This document shows, piece after piece, positions 1 through 9,601 of a stretch of DNA of 42,798 nt (the stretch's first letter is position 1; every line of letters starts with the position of its first letter). A program made the translations under genes and the position numbers. The notes below the pieces were generated by a model that had not been told where the DNA came from, made no database searches, and saw nothing but the letters and a program-made list of their open reading frames with translations. The DNA is from Gemmatimonadota bacterium (GTDB lineage: Bacteria > JBHIER01 > G020348925): the NCBI GenBank assembly GCA_020348925.1, contig CP070758.1, positions 1,387,157 through 1,429,954 on the forward strand, given 5' to 3'.

Positions 1-56
1 CCCGGTTCGATCCGGGGCGGCCTTCCGGCCTGGTTGTGTGAGAGGTATAAGAGCTT

Positions 57-80
57 GGAGCGAACCTGAGGGTTCGTTCC
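57..80 (+). other. RNA hairpin upstream of the terminator
   Basis: A 10-bp inverted repeat pairs 57-66 with 71-80 around a 4-nt loop (one G-U pair). Together with the terminator hairpin that starts 11 nt later it gives two consecutive stem-loops. They may be the 3' end of a structured transcript or of an mRNA that starts before the window. No gene could be read in 1-56. Confidence 0.4.
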
Positions 81-90
81 AGAGAGAAGA

Positions 91-127
91 GGCCCCTGGG
101 ACCTGGAGGTTCGAGGGGTCTTTTTTT
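91..127 (+). terminator. Rho-independent terminator
   Basis: A 13-bp stem (91-103 with 108-120; one mismatch and two wobble pairs) closes on the tetraloop TGGA and is followed by seven T at 121-127. It ends a + strand transcript that enters from left of the window, so the large surface-protein gene downstream needs its own promoter. Confidence 0.85.
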
Positions 128-130
128 GTG

Positions 131-175
131 CTCGCAATGACAGGCATAACGGCGTCCGGGTTCGCAGTGACAGGC
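131..175 (+). repeat. Two degenerate copies of a tcgcaatgacag repeat
   Basis: CTCGCAATGACAGG (131-144) recurs in degenerate form as TCGCAGTGACAGG (162-174), 31 nt later. The exact 14-mer recurs at 9462-9475, and a decayed copy lies at 9511-9530. As far as I know, this motif belongs to a class of short intergenic repeats found across many environmental genomes. Function unknown. Confidence 0.5.
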
Positions 176-233
176 ATGGAGAAGAGAACGGAACGGTTGC
201 ATTTCACAAAAAGCTGAAGAGAACAGTTTTTCC

Positions 234-261
234 TTGACAGTGCACCTTTTTTGCTTATTTT
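234..261 (+). promoter_or_regulatory. Sigma70-type promoter for the surface-protein genes
   Basis: TTGACA (234-239) is separated by 16 nt from TATTTT (256-261), in an AT-rich stretch after a terminator. The predicted transcript starts near 268, leaving a leader of about 115 nt before the GTG start at 385. Confidence 0.5.
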
Positions 262-384
262 TGCATAGTTCGTGATGTGTGAAGCTTCGCAGACACATCC
301 TGGAATTGAATGGGAAATACAATGACTCGGTACGAGGTCGATGAATTGATAGGTATGCGGACCTGATTGGCGGGGAGGGACGTG

Positions 385-3300
385 GTGAAATTTGTAAAAC
401 ATATTTTTTTCCTTTCAGTGCTCTCTTCTTTTTCCCTGTATTGCAGCGGAGCGCTTTGTGACCAACTCCCGACGCCTGGACAATACGGGGGCACAACATC
501 GCAGGGCCACCCTGTTTCCTTCAGCGTGACACACAGTGGATTCGTGGAAAACTTCTGTATCATCCTGGACTACAGCTGCGATGATTGCTCGGGGAACAAA
601 GAGATGTGTTTTGTGACCGAACAGTTCCAGATAACACAGAACCGTTTCCAGTACGATGCTCAGACACCGAACAGATTTGAACTGGGTGGACGTTTTTTCA
701 CGGAGTCGAATGCCTCCGGATTTCTGTATTACGTGACCGATCAGATATGCGGGTCCTGCGACAATTACGTCACCTGGAACACAACCTGTCTTGAATGCAC
801 ACCATCGATCACGATCACATCACCCAACGGTGGTGAACGATGGATCGCCGGTGCGATTCATCCCATTGCATGGATATACACCGGTCAGTTGCCGTTTTTA
901 GAAATTTCTTATAGTGTCCAGAGCGGGCAGTCGTGGATCACCATCGTTGATACCACGGCGAATATGGGTTCTTACCTGTGGACCGTTCCGGGCACACCTT
1001 CCGATTCCTGTCTCGTTCGGATCCGGAGTGTGGGTGACACGACGGTGACCGATGAGAGCGATGAGCCCTTCTCAATATGCATGCAACCGTTCATTACCGT
1101 CCTTTCTCCCAACGGAGGTGAGAGATGGTTCCAGGGCGATGAGAACACGGTGCAGTGGACGTGGGAGGGGTGCCTCGATTCCGTGGCTCTCGACTATACC
1201 GTTGACGGCGGTCAGATATGGATGCGTCTTGCGGAGAGCGTGCCAAACACCGGAACCTTTGCCTGGAGTATTCCCCAGACCCCTTCCTCCGACTGCTTTG
1301 TCCGTGTTTCGGACGTGACCGATGATGCTGTTTTCGACTCCAGCGACGCTCCGTTTCGAATCTGCGCTGACCTCTCACTGACGGTTCTGTCACCGAACGG
1401 AGGCGAGGAATGGATCGTTGGGAGTTCCCAACCGATCATGTGGGCCTCGTCCGAATGTGTCGATGAGGTGACTCTTGCGTATTCGATCGACAGTGGGGGT
1501 GATTGGATCCCCATCGCTTCAGAGGTGCCTGACACCGGTTCCTATGTGTGGCTCGTTCCTGATACTCCGTCCGCCGCGTGTCTGGTCAAGGTGTGGGACG
1601 CAGGCGATGCAGCCGTCGTCGATTCGAGCGACGATGTTTTTTCCGTGTGTCAGGAGCCGTCCGTCCAGGTTCTGTGGCCGAACGGAGGGGAGAGGGTCAT
1701 TGTCGATAGCGATCATGATATCCAATGGCTTTCGACGGGATGCATCCATGATGTGACGGTTCTGTATAGCGTCGACGCCGGTCAGAACTGGATTTCCGTA
1801 TCAGGCGGGACGCCTGATGACGGGACCTTTGAATGGACCATTCCGAACACTCCCTCAGCCGCGTGTCTTGTGAAAATCCATGTCTTCGGCGATACGACCC
1901 ACTTTGATGTGAGTGACAGCCTGTTCGCAATCGAATTGACGCCTGCGTTGACGCTTCTTGCACCGAATGGAGGGGAGGAGTGGTGGGTCGGGAATACCTA
2001 CGACGTTCTCTGGCAGAGCTGGGGGCCTGTGGGGGATGTGACGCTCGAGTATTCGACCGATAGCGGAGCAGGCTGGCAAGCTATTGCCGAGACGACCCAG
2101 AACACAGGTGTGTTCGAATGGAGCGTACCCTCCACACCGTCCAGCCTGTGCCTGGTCCGCATTAGTGACCTGCTGACAGGTACGGTTGCCGACACGAGTG
2201 ACAGCCTGTTCTCGATCGCGCCGGCACCGGAGCTTTCGCTCATTGCACCAAGCGGAGGTGAGCGGTGGTATATCGGAGGCCAGTACGATATTCAATGGTC
2301 CTTTTCAGGCTCGATTGACCTTATTGGGATTGAATACTCTCTCACAGGTGGTGCTGCTTGGATTGCGGTTGCGGAAAGCACCTCAAATGATGGTCTGTAC
2401 CGGTGGGAGATTCCCGAGACACCGTCGGAGCAGTGCCTCGTCCGCATCTATGACGTGGCCCATCCCGGAGTGGGTGACACGAGCGGGACCTTCATTATGA
2501 CTGTTCTCTCCGACATCACGCTGCACACTCCGAACGGGGGGGAGATCTGGCTTGTGGGGAGCACGTACGATATTGTCTGGTCGTCCGAAGGGTTGATCGA
2601 TCAAGTTTCCATCGCTTACTCTCACACCGGTGGCCTCTCCTGGATAACGATCAGAGACACGACGCTCAACGACGGTCTCCACGAATGGACCGTTCCAGCG
2701 CCTCCCTCTCTTTTGTGTCTCGTGCGCGTTTTCGACGTGACCGATCACAGTGTGGCCGACACGAGTGACAGTATTTTTACCGTTCGGGAGGCGCCGACCC
2801 TGTCCCTCGTATCGCCCAATGGCGGCGAAGAGTGGCGGGTGGCAGATGTGCGGCAGATCCTATGGTCATCCACCGGCCTCGTGCCGACCGTGACCATTGA
2901 ATATCGTGTAACGGATGACTCCGAGTGGATACCGGTTGTTGGCAATACTCCCAATGATGGGAATTACGCCTGGACGATCCCGAACAACCCGTCGACAGAA
3001 TGCTGGGTCCGAATGTATGATTCGACCGATTCCGACGTAGCCGATACCAGCGATAGCTCCTTCACGATACTCCCCTTTGAGATGATCCTCAAAGTCTCCG
3101 ACGGGAGCGGGAATTCGGGCAGCTCGGATAACAGGGTCCATATTCAGGGGGACACGCGGGTGAGTTTAAGCTCTCTTTCCTTCTCCTTAGCATACGATCC
3201 GAGTGTTCTGACGGCGACGAGTATCGTTGGGACCGAGCGCGTGGCCGACATGTCCCGTTTTTGGTGGGATCATACGGCACCGGGAAGTTTGGGTGTGATC

Positions 3301-5949
3301 CTTGAAGATGGGATTCTTCCCGCAGGTGAGGGTGTGCTCGTGTCGGTGCTCTTCGATGTTTCAGGGACCGCCCTTCCCGGTGAATATGGGCTGGCCCTGT
3401 CCGCCTGTGCTCTCCGGGATACATTGGGGCGCGAATCTCTTCTGTGTGCCACTGAGGATGGGATCTTTACAGTCTATCCCAGGGAAACTTTTTCGATTGC
3501 AGGTGCTATCCGCGACAACAGCGGTCAGGGTGTGGAAGGTGTTACGGTCACCTTAATGGGCGACAGCTCAGAGGTCTTCACGACGTCGGCGAGCGGTTTG
3601 TACCAGTTTCACCAACTAGCGACCGGGGAGTACAGCGTGCTGCCTAGAAAAGGGTGCTGGACCTTTCAGCCACCCTGGCGTCACTACACCTCCCTCGATA
3701 CGAATTATGATCATGAAGATTTCAAGGGATTCACTCTGGGGCGCTCTTTCCTCGGTTGGACTGAGGGTGTGGGAGAGACAGAACTGAGGGACGGAGCGTT
3801 GGAGGATACATTTGCCGTCTGGTTTGATCCCGGTCTGCCCTGCTCGCTCTATGCTGTCGAAGCGGCCTTCAACACGCCGGGGACAATCATGATTTTTGTG
3901 TGGGATGCAGGACCCAATGCACCTCACCATGGCGTGGCTCCGGAGAGGGGTACGTTTCCCGGGTCACCTCTCGGTGATCCGATCGTTGGTCCTTTTCCCT
4001 TCACGGTTCAAGGCAGCGGTGACTGGGAGCGTCTCAACCTTGTTCAGACCGGTTCCGTTCCGGTGTTCGGAGGTCCGGATGAACCCGGGCGTTCCTTCTT
4101 CGTGGGATGGGTCAAGGTCGTTCCTGGTCCGTATCCTGACAACGTGCCCCATGTCTTGGGACAACAGGTCTTGTCAGATGCGACGCATTCCTGGTTCGGC
4201 GGACCGTGGATCGGACCCGGGGGACCGGATGAGAGAGAGCACCCTTGGGGGGGGTACGGAGGCAGTCTCAACGGATCCCCGCCTGTGGAGTATGCTGTCA
4301 GACTGGATGTCTCGTTTCCCTGGTGTCCCCTCGTTGTCTCCGCGGGTCTGCCAGATGTGGCCGGCGATGAGGGAGATACACTCTCTGTCCCGCTCTATGT
4401 CTATTCAAATGTTACGGGTTTGGACGTTCGCTCGTACGCCTGTGAAATCGGCTATGATGAAACCCTTTTGGAGGTACATGGGTGTGTCAGCCTGCCAGGT
4501 GATATGACGCGGGATTGGGGGGCGCCGACGTGCCAGGCGGATGTCCCTGGCAGACTGATGCTCAGCCAGGCAGGATCGTCGGCCCTGGTGGGAACGGGGA
4601 TGCTCATCCATCTGCAATTTCGGCTCTTGAGCGGTTGGAGAGAATGCAGCGATCTCACCTTTGTCGAATTTGTGTTCAATGATGGTACACCTCAGGTGAG
4701 CGCTGGGAACGGCCGCATCTGCGTGGAGGCGGGGAGTCAGCGGTGTCACATCTCCGGCCGCGTTCTCCATTATGCCACTCGCAATCCTGTTGCTGAAACC
4801 GACCTTGTGTTTTCCGCCGGCGATTCGGACACGATCCAGACGGACGGTGACGGGTTCTATATCTTCGAGCGGCGGTTGTGCTCCCTCGATGATACACTGT
4901 GTGCTTCCATGCGAGATTATCCGTCTCATGGTGTGACGGCCTATGATGCGGCCCTGGTCGCTCAGACGGCAGCCGGGATGATAACCCTCTCCCCGCTGCA
5001 GCACATTGCCGGTGATGTGAGTGCCAATTGTGCTGTCTCCACCTACGATGCTGCTCTCATTGCCCGGTATGCCGCCGAGCTCATCTCGTCCTTTCCCACA
5101 GGACCGTGGATGATGGTGCCTGAGAAGGAGACCGTCACCGAAGAAAACTGGTGTTCCGTGCCCTCCTGTTTGATGCATACGCCGCTGGCAATGAACAGAG
5201 ACGGACAGGACTTTCTGGCGGTTCCGGTGGGGGATGTGAGCGGCAACTGGAGCTCCGCCCGGCGCATGTTTCCGAAGTCCCCGCCGATACCGCTGTGGCA
5301 GGACATGATCCTCACCAGGGGGCAAGTCTGTACCCTTCCTCTCCTGCTGGCCCAGGAAGAGGAGATCGTGGCTCTTGATCTCGGATTGACGTACGATCCT
5401 TCCGTGCTCACTCTGGAGGCGGCTTCCCGGACGGCAGCCACAGAGGATTTCATGTTGGTTGTGAACCATCGAGCCGGAGGCGCTGCCCTTTCCCTGTACG
5501 GCCGTTCTCCTGTCAGAGGATCGGAGGCTGTGCTCGAACTCCGGTTTCTCGTCATCGGTGAAGAAGGTGCAAGAAGCCTGCTCAAGGTGAACAAGCTGCT
5601 CGTCAATGAAAGGTCCGTTGCCGTTGCCGAGACACGGCTGTCTGTGAGAGGGAACCTTCCCCACGAATATGGTCTGGAACAGAATGTGCCCAACCCCTTC
5701 AATCCTGTAACGACCATTCGATATCATATACCACGGACCGATGGACCGGTTCGCGCCACGCTCACCCTGTATAATGTCCTGGGACAGGAGATAAAGAGAT
5801 TGGTTGAGGACGATCACGCAGCGGGTACGTACGACGTCGTATGGGACGGAACGGACGACAAAGGATGTAAGGTCTCCAGCGGTATCTATTTCTACCGACT
5901 GGGAACGGACACGTTTGTGCAGACTCGAAAAATGGTCTACTTACGGTAA
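385..5949 (+). CDS. Giant exported multidomain surface protein with T9SS-type C-terminal domain
   Basis: About 1854 residues. I chose GTG 385 because GGGGAGGGA lies at 372-380; an in-frame TTG at 367 is the longer alternative. A hydrophobic signal peptide covers residues 1-25, followed by a Cys-rich N-terminal domain (about 26-140). Eight Ig-like repeats of about 95 residues follow (about 140-896), each opening with a PNGGE[RE]W-like motif and resembling the Kre9/KNH-like family. Then come a cohesin-like domain (about 900-1030), a carboxypeptidase-regulatory-like domain (about 1033-1116), an unrecognised beta-rich domain (about 1117-1312), a second cohesin-like domain (about 1314-1450), a dockerin-like pair with two xxYDAALxA helices (about 1500-1565), and a third cohesin-like domain. 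The C terminus (about 1761-1854) has NVPNPFNP and ends RKMVYLR, typical of FlgD-like / type IX sorting domains. The protein is likely anchored or released at the cell surface by a T9SS-like route. The next surface-protein gene follows after 40 nt, so the two are probably one operon. Confidence 0.9.
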   Translation: MKFVKHIFFLSVLSSFSLYCSGALCDQLPTPGQYGGTTSQGHPVSFSVTHSGFVENFCIILDYSCDDCSGNKEMCFVTEQFQITQNRFQYDAQTPNRFELGGRFFTESNASGFLYYVTDQICGSCDNYVTWNTTCLECTPSITITSPNGGERWIAGAIHPIAWIYTGQLPFLEISYSVQSGQSWITIVDTTANMGSYLWTVPGTPSDSCLVRIRSVGDTTVTDESDEPFSICMQPFITVLSPNGGERWFQGDENTVQWTWEGCLDSVALDYTVDGGQIWMRLAESVPNTGTFAWSIPQTPSSDCFVRVSDVTDDAVFDSSDAPFRICADLSLTVLSPNGGEEWIVGSSQPIMWASSECVDEVTLAYSIDSGGDWIPIASEVPDTGSYVWLVPDTPSAACLVKVWDAGDAAVVDSSDDVFSVCQEPSVQVLWPNGGERVIVDSDHDIQWLSTGCIHDVTVLYSVDAGQNWISVSGGTPDDGTFEWTIPNTPSAACLVKIHVFGDTTHFDVSDSLFAIELTPALTLLAPNGGEEWWVGNTYDVLWQSWGPVGDVTLEYSTDSGAGWQAIAETTQNTGVFEWSVPSTPSSLCLVRISDLLTGTVADTSDSLFSIAPAPELSLIAPSGGERWYIGGQYDIQWSFSGSIDLIGIEYSLTGGAAWIAVAESTSNDGLYRWEIPETPSEQCLVRIYDVAHPGVGDTSGTFIMTVLSDITLHTPNGGEIWLVGSTYDIVWSSEGLIDQVSIAYSHTGGLSWITIRDTTLNDGLHEWTVPAPPSLLCLVRVFDVTDHSVADTSDSIFTVREAPTLSLVSPNGGEEWRVADVRQILWSSTGLVPTVTIEYRVTDDSEWIPVVGNTPNDGNYAWTIPNNPSTECWVRMYDSTDSDVADTSDSSFTILPFEMILKVSDGSGNSGSSDNRVHIQGDTRVSLSSLSFSLAYDPSVLTATSIVGTERVADMSRFWWDHTAPGSLGVILEDGILPAGEGVLVSVLFDVSGTALPGEYGLALSACALRDTLGRESLLCATEDGIFTVYPRETFSIAGAIRDNSGQGVEGVTVTLMGDSSEVFTTSASGLYQFHQLATGEYSVLPRKGCWTFQPPWRHYTSLDTNYDHEDFKGFTLGRSFLGWTEGVGETELRDGALEDTFAVWFDPGLPCSLYAVEAAFNTPGTIMIFVWDAGPNAPHHGVAPERGTFPGSPLGDPIVGPFPFTVQGSGDWERLNLVQTGSVPVFGGPDEPGRSFFVGWVKVVPGPYPDNVPHVLGQQVLSDATHSWFGGPWIGPGGPDEREHPWGGYGGSLNGSPPVEYAVRLDVSFPWCPLVVSAGLPDVAGDEGDTLSVPLYVYSNVTGLDVRSYACEIGYDETLLEVHGCVSLPGDMTRDWGAPTCQADVPGRLMLSQAGSSALVGTGMLIHLQFRLLSGWRECSDLTFVEFVFNDGTPQVSAGNGRICVEAGSQRCHISGRVLHYATRNPVAETDLVFSAGDSDTIQTDGDGFYIFERRLCSLDDTLCASMRDYPSHGVTAYDAALVAQTAAGMITLSPLQHIAGDVSANCAVSTYDAALIARYAAELISSFPTGPWMMVPEKETVTEENWCSVPSCLMHTPLAMNRDGQDFLAVPVGDVSGNWSSARRMFPKSPPIPLWQDMILTRGQVCTLPLLLAQEEEIVALDLGLTYDPSVLTLEAASRTAATEDFMLVVNHRAGGAALSLYGRSPVRGSEAVLELRFLVIGEEGARSLLKVNKLLVNERSVAVAETRLSVRGNLPHEYGLEQNVPNPFNPVTTIRYHIPRTDGPVRATLTLYNVLGQEIKRLVEDDHAAGTYDVVWDGTDDKGCKVSSGIYFYRLGTDTFVQTRKMVYLR

Positions 5950-5989
5950 TGGATATGATGAGTGCGGTTGGTCTCTTGCGGGAATCAGA

Positions 5990-8900
5990 ATGAAGAAGAA
6001 TCGTCGCACAGTTCTCTTTGTTGCACTGACGTCCCTCGTTCTCCTTGCCGGATTGGATGCGACAGCCGTTGTTGTCACCGTTCCGGATACGACCCTGCGG
6101 ACAGGCACATCATTTTTGCTCCCCATTCGAGTGGATCAACTCTCGGACAGAGGTATCATCGCCTATCAGTTTCGGCTGGAGTTTGACGCCGACGTGCTCA
6201 GGATGGTGGGGGTGGAGAGGGAGGGGTGCTTGGGGAATCAGTGGGGTGAACCGACTGCGAATATGAGCATACCAGGGACCATTATCGTGGTTCAATACGG
6301 TATTGCTCCCCTTTCAGGAAGCGGCGATCTCATCAAACTGGAGTGTGACGTCATCGGGAATCCCCGCGATACGACGCAGCTGTCCTTCGATTCGTTCGTC
6401 TTCAATGACGGCGAGCCTCAGGCCGAGATGACAGATCCCGTGGCCATCTTCACCGTGACCTCCACGGGGGTACCCATTCTGGCTGTCTCTCCGGATACCA
6501 TTGACTTCGGCGCATTGGATACCTTGAGATCCTTCTCCGTTGCGAACGAAGGCGTCGGAGACTTGAACTGGAATGTTCTTGAGGATCCTGATATACCCTG
6601 GATTGTGACCGTTGACCCCTTGTCCGGAGCTTCTGACGATACGGTGACGGTGACTGTCTCCCGCGAGGGCATGAGTTTCGGATTTTATTCAGGGCTTCTG
6701 ACGGTTCAATCCGATGGTGGGCGAAGGGGGGTTGTTGTGAAAATGACCGTTCCTCAAGAATTTTTCATAGTGTCCGTCACCGTTCCCGATACGTCCCAGT
6801 ACACGAGCCGGTGGGTGGAGCTTCCTATCATGCTTGATGATGTCACGGACATGGAAATTATTGCCTATCAATTTGCCCTCCGCTATGATGCGGATGTGGT
6901 GAATATTGTCGGGGCCACGACGCACAATTCTTTAAGCGCAGGCTGGGGGGATGCGGAGGTGAATACCGATACCACCGGTCAAATCGGCGTGGCGCATTAT
7001 GGGGCGACACCTCTCTCCGGCGAAGGGACCCTCATCTCCCTTATCTGCTATGCCGTGGGCAATCCTGGTGATGCCACGGCTCTCAGTTTCGATCGATTTC
7101 TGTTCAACGACGGATACCCCCACGCGGAATGGACGACACCTGCGGCCACCTTTTCGGTCGACACGGCGGATGTGCCCCTCATTTTTCTATCGCCCTCAGT
7201 CCTCGACTTCGGGACGACGCAGACCGTGAACGCGTTCAACATCCGCAATGTCGGTACCGACACCCTGAAGTGGGCTGTTTCCGAGGATCCTGAGGTGGAG
7301 TGGATCACTTCCGTTTCGCCACGCTCCGGTGTGGGGGAAGGGACTGTTACTGTCGCGGTCAGCCGTATCGGCCTGGCGCCGGGTCTGTACTCGGGGAAGG
7401 TCTCGGTCACATCGAACGGCGGCGACGGAAGCATCACCGTGGCCCTGTCAGCGCCTGATGGGGGTCGACGCGTCCGTCTGTCGTTGCCGGACACCAGCGG
7501 AGCGGTCGCCAGTGAGCTCATAATTCCTGTCAGGGTCAATGATGTGTCCACTTTCGGCATTGTCGAATTTGAGTTAACACTCCTCTATGATGACGGCGTC
7601 TTGGAGGTTCTCGAGGCCCTCTCGGGGATGACGCTGAGTGCTGTCTGGGGACCACCCACATGGGACAGTCCCGCACCCGGTCACGTTCGCGTTGTCCATC
7701 AAGGACAACCGCCCTTGACCGGGAGCGGAACAATCGTTGGTTTCAGAATACGGGCCATTGGAGATCCTGAGAATACCAGTGAGTTGCGTTTTTCGAACGT
7801 GCTCATGAACGGGGACGCCGGTGTTTCCCAGTACAATACGCCGGCCGGCCTGTTCACGGTAGAACGTCCCGATTACCCTGTCCTTTCCGCAACACCGCTT
7901 TCCCTCGATTTTGGATCCGAGGCCACGACGAGGAATTTTTCCATTCGGAATGTCGGATCAGGCACACTTCGCTGGTCCATCTTCGAAAGCCCGGAAAAGA
8001 ATTGGATCGTTTCAATATTTCCCACGGACGGCCAGAATCAAAGAACTGTGACGGTCATTATCGATCGAGCATATCTCTACCCTGACGTCTATACCGGGAC
8101 ATTGCACATCGCATCGAACGGGGGGAATCAGAACATCAGCGTGCGGATGGAGGTTGTGGCGAGCGATACACTTCCACCCTATTTGGCCTTCAGCAGTCCG
8201 CAACATCATGCCGTCGGTATGGCCCGAAACATGCCCGTCTTCGTCATCATTGACGATGAGGACTCCAGCGTGCTTCCGAGCAGTGTGGGCGTTACGGTGG
8301 ATTCGGATACCATTGTGTCAGAGGGTGAGGATCGTACGGCCGGGGCTGTTCGATTCGTACCAAGGAACCGGGGAATAAGTCTTGTGTATACTCCCCTGAC
8401 GCTGTTTGACGAGAACTCTGAGGTGGTGATCTCTCTGACTGCCGAGGACACAGCGCTTCCTTCTCGTGTGTATGAGGGATCCTTTTCCTTTACAACCGGC
8501 TCCGCGACGGTGGAAGTTATTGCGGAGGCACTGTTGGCGTCCGAGGGTGGGACCGTGGATGATCCGGACGGTGTGTTCGTCACTTTACCCCCGGGTGTTC
8601 TCGCGGATAGTCTGACGGTTCTCGTAGGCACGGTGACGGCCCCACCGCAGCTCCCGGACTCACTGCTCTCCGTCGGCAGGACCTCTTTCTTCGGACCCGA
8701 GGGTCTGACCTTTTGCCCCTTACCCGGAGTAGGGCGGCTTGTTTACACTGACGAGGATCTCGCAGAAGCCGGAATTGTTGATGCCTTGGGCCTGATGGTT
8801 TTTTCTTTCAACTCTGAAAGCGGAGGGTGGGAAGAACGGCAGATTTTAAGCAATGATACCAACAGCGGGACCATCCTCTTTCAGATCTGTCGACTCGGGT

Positions 8901-9271
8901 ATGTCACCCTGGCCATCGCCCAGACGACCTCGGTTCAGGACGAGCGGAGGGATGAACGGATTCCCCTCACGTACCGTTTCATGTCCTGCCAACCCAACCC
9001 TTTCAACCCAACAACGTCCCTTCCTTTCCATATTCCTGACGTCCGTTTCCCTGTGGAGGTCACCCTTCGCATCTACAATGTACTCGGTGAGGAGATCCGT
9101 ACTCTTATTCGGCAGCGACTTCCCGGAGGCCGGTACACAGCGATCTGGGATGGATGCGACGGGAAGGGTAGGGATGTGCCCAGCGGAGTCTATTTTTGCA
9201 GGATGTCGGTGCAAGATGAACAGGGTTTCGAGGTCTTCGTCCAGACACAGAAAATGCTCTTCTTGAAATAA
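5990..9271 (+). CDS. Exported cohesin/BACON-repeat surface protein with T9SS-type C-terminal domain
   Basis: 1093 residues from ATG 5990 (MKKNRRTVLF...). The open frame extends upstream into the preceding gene, but this ATG begins a clear signal peptide (residues 1-27). The body is three units of a cohesin-like domain (about 28-160, 263-394, 493-626) followed by a BACON-type domain (about 161-252, 396-486, 628-722); each BACON unit has the 'LDFG ... NVG...LxW ... SxGG' pattern. An Ig-like domain starting at DTLPPYLAFSSP covers about 722-839. A ZU5-like domain (about 841-980) is recognised by GGTVDDPDG, LPPGVL and FGPEGLTF. The C-terminal FlgD-like sorting domain (about 988-1093) has CQPNPFNP and ends QTQKMLFLK. 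It shares module types with the gene upstream and is probably exported to the surface by the same machinery. The ligand is unknown; cohesin and BACON modules suggest protein-protein or glycan contacts. Confidence 0.88.
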   Translation: MKKNRRTVLFVALTSLVLLAGLDATAVVVTVPDTTLRTGTSFLLPIRVDQLSDRGIIAYQFRLEFDADVLRMVGVEREGCLGNQWGEPTANMSIPGTIIVVQYGIAPLSGSGDLIKLECDVIGNPRDTTQLSFDSFVFNDGEPQAEMTDPVAIFTVTSTGVPILAVSPDTIDFGALDTLRSFSVANEGVGDLNWNVLEDPDIPWIVTVDPLSGASDDTVTVTVSREGMSFGFYSGLLTVQSDGGRRGVVVKMTVPQEFFIVSVTVPDTSQYTSRWVELPIMLDDVTDMEIIAYQFALRYDADVVNIVGATTHNSLSAGWGDAEVNTDTTGQIGVAHYGATPLSGEGTLISLICYAVGNPGDATALSFDRFLFNDGYPHAEWTTPAATFSVDTADVPLIFLSPSVLDFGTTQTVNAFNIRNVGTDTLKWAVSEDPEVEWITSVSPRSGVGEGTVTVAVSRIGLAPGLYSGKVSVTSNGGDGSITVALSAPDGGRRVRLSLPDTSGAVASELIIPVRVNDVSTFGIVEFELTLLYDDGVLEVLEALSGMTLSAVWGPPTWDSPAPGHVRVVHQGQPPLTGSGTIVGFRIRAIGDPENTSELRFSNVLMNGDAGVSQYNTPAGLFTVERPDYPVLSATPLSLDFGSEATTRNFSIRNVGSGTLRWSIFESPEKNWIVSIFPTDGQNQRTVTVIIDRAYLYPDVYTGTLHIASNGGNQNISVRMEVVASDTLPPYLAFSSPQHHAVGMARNMPVFVIIDDEDSSVLPSSVGVTVDSDTIVSEGEDRTAGAVRFVPRNRGISLVYTPLTLFDENSEVVISLTAEDTALPSRVYEGSFSFTTGSATVEVIAEALLASEGGTVDDPDGVFVTLPPGVLADSLTVLVGTVTAPPQLPDSLLSVGRTSFFGPEGLTFCPLPGVGRLVYTDEDLAEAGIVDALGLMVFSFNSESGGWEERQILSNDTNSGTILFQICRLGYVTLAIAQTTSVQDERRDERIPLTYRFMSCQPNPFNPTTSLPFHIPDVRFPVEVTLRIYNVLGEEIRTLIRQRLPGGRYTAIWDGCDGKGRDVPSGVYFCRMSVQDEQGFEVFVQTQKMLFLK

Positions 9272-9601
9272 ATCCAAGATTGACACATGCGGTTCGACCT
9301 CTCGTGAATGCGGAGACAGACACTCCTGTTTCGAAAGACGTGCGGTCCACGGTCAGCCGAAACCTCTCGTGCCAGAAAGAGAGTTTGGCTCCTGAGAGCC
9401 GCGTGCCATAAGAGGTCGCGATGGTGGCGTGAGATGGCTTCGCCCTCCGCTTCGTTTCGATCTCGCAATGACAGGTTCAGGGCGCGAGAGTGCTTCACCC
9501 GGACCGAGCTCGGTCTCGCAGTGGTAGGCAGGGGCGTGGGATTGCCCGGCCCGGGTCACGTCCGGAGGTTCAATGACAGACAGAGAAAGGAGGTGTATGC
9601 G
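9272..9601 (+). repeat. Intergenic stretch with decayed tcgcaatgacag repeat units
   Basis: About 330 nt without a credible gene. It contains the exact 14-mer CTCGCAATGACAGG (9462-9475) shared with 131-144, preceded by a purine/CTTCG-rich stretch (about 9431-9460), and a decayed copy at 9511-9530. The ribosome-binding site of the next gene (GAAAGGAGG, about 9585-9593) closes the region. I see no strong promoter or terminator. Confidence 0.4.

Noticed and set aside
1-30. Possible tRNA 3' end (GGTTCGATCC resembles a T-loop)
   Set aside because: The T stem does not pair at its fourth base pair, and no acceptor stem or discriminator-CCA pattern follows.
4405-5817. 470-codon open frame on the - strand
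   Set aside because: It lies entirely inside the giant surface-protein gene on the other strand; no motif or signal supports it, so it is a shadow of the GC-rich third positions.
9531-9545. Sigma54-like site GGGGCGTGGGATTGC before the small exported protein
   Set aside because: Only the GG/GC spacing matches; the TGGCACG part is mostly missing.
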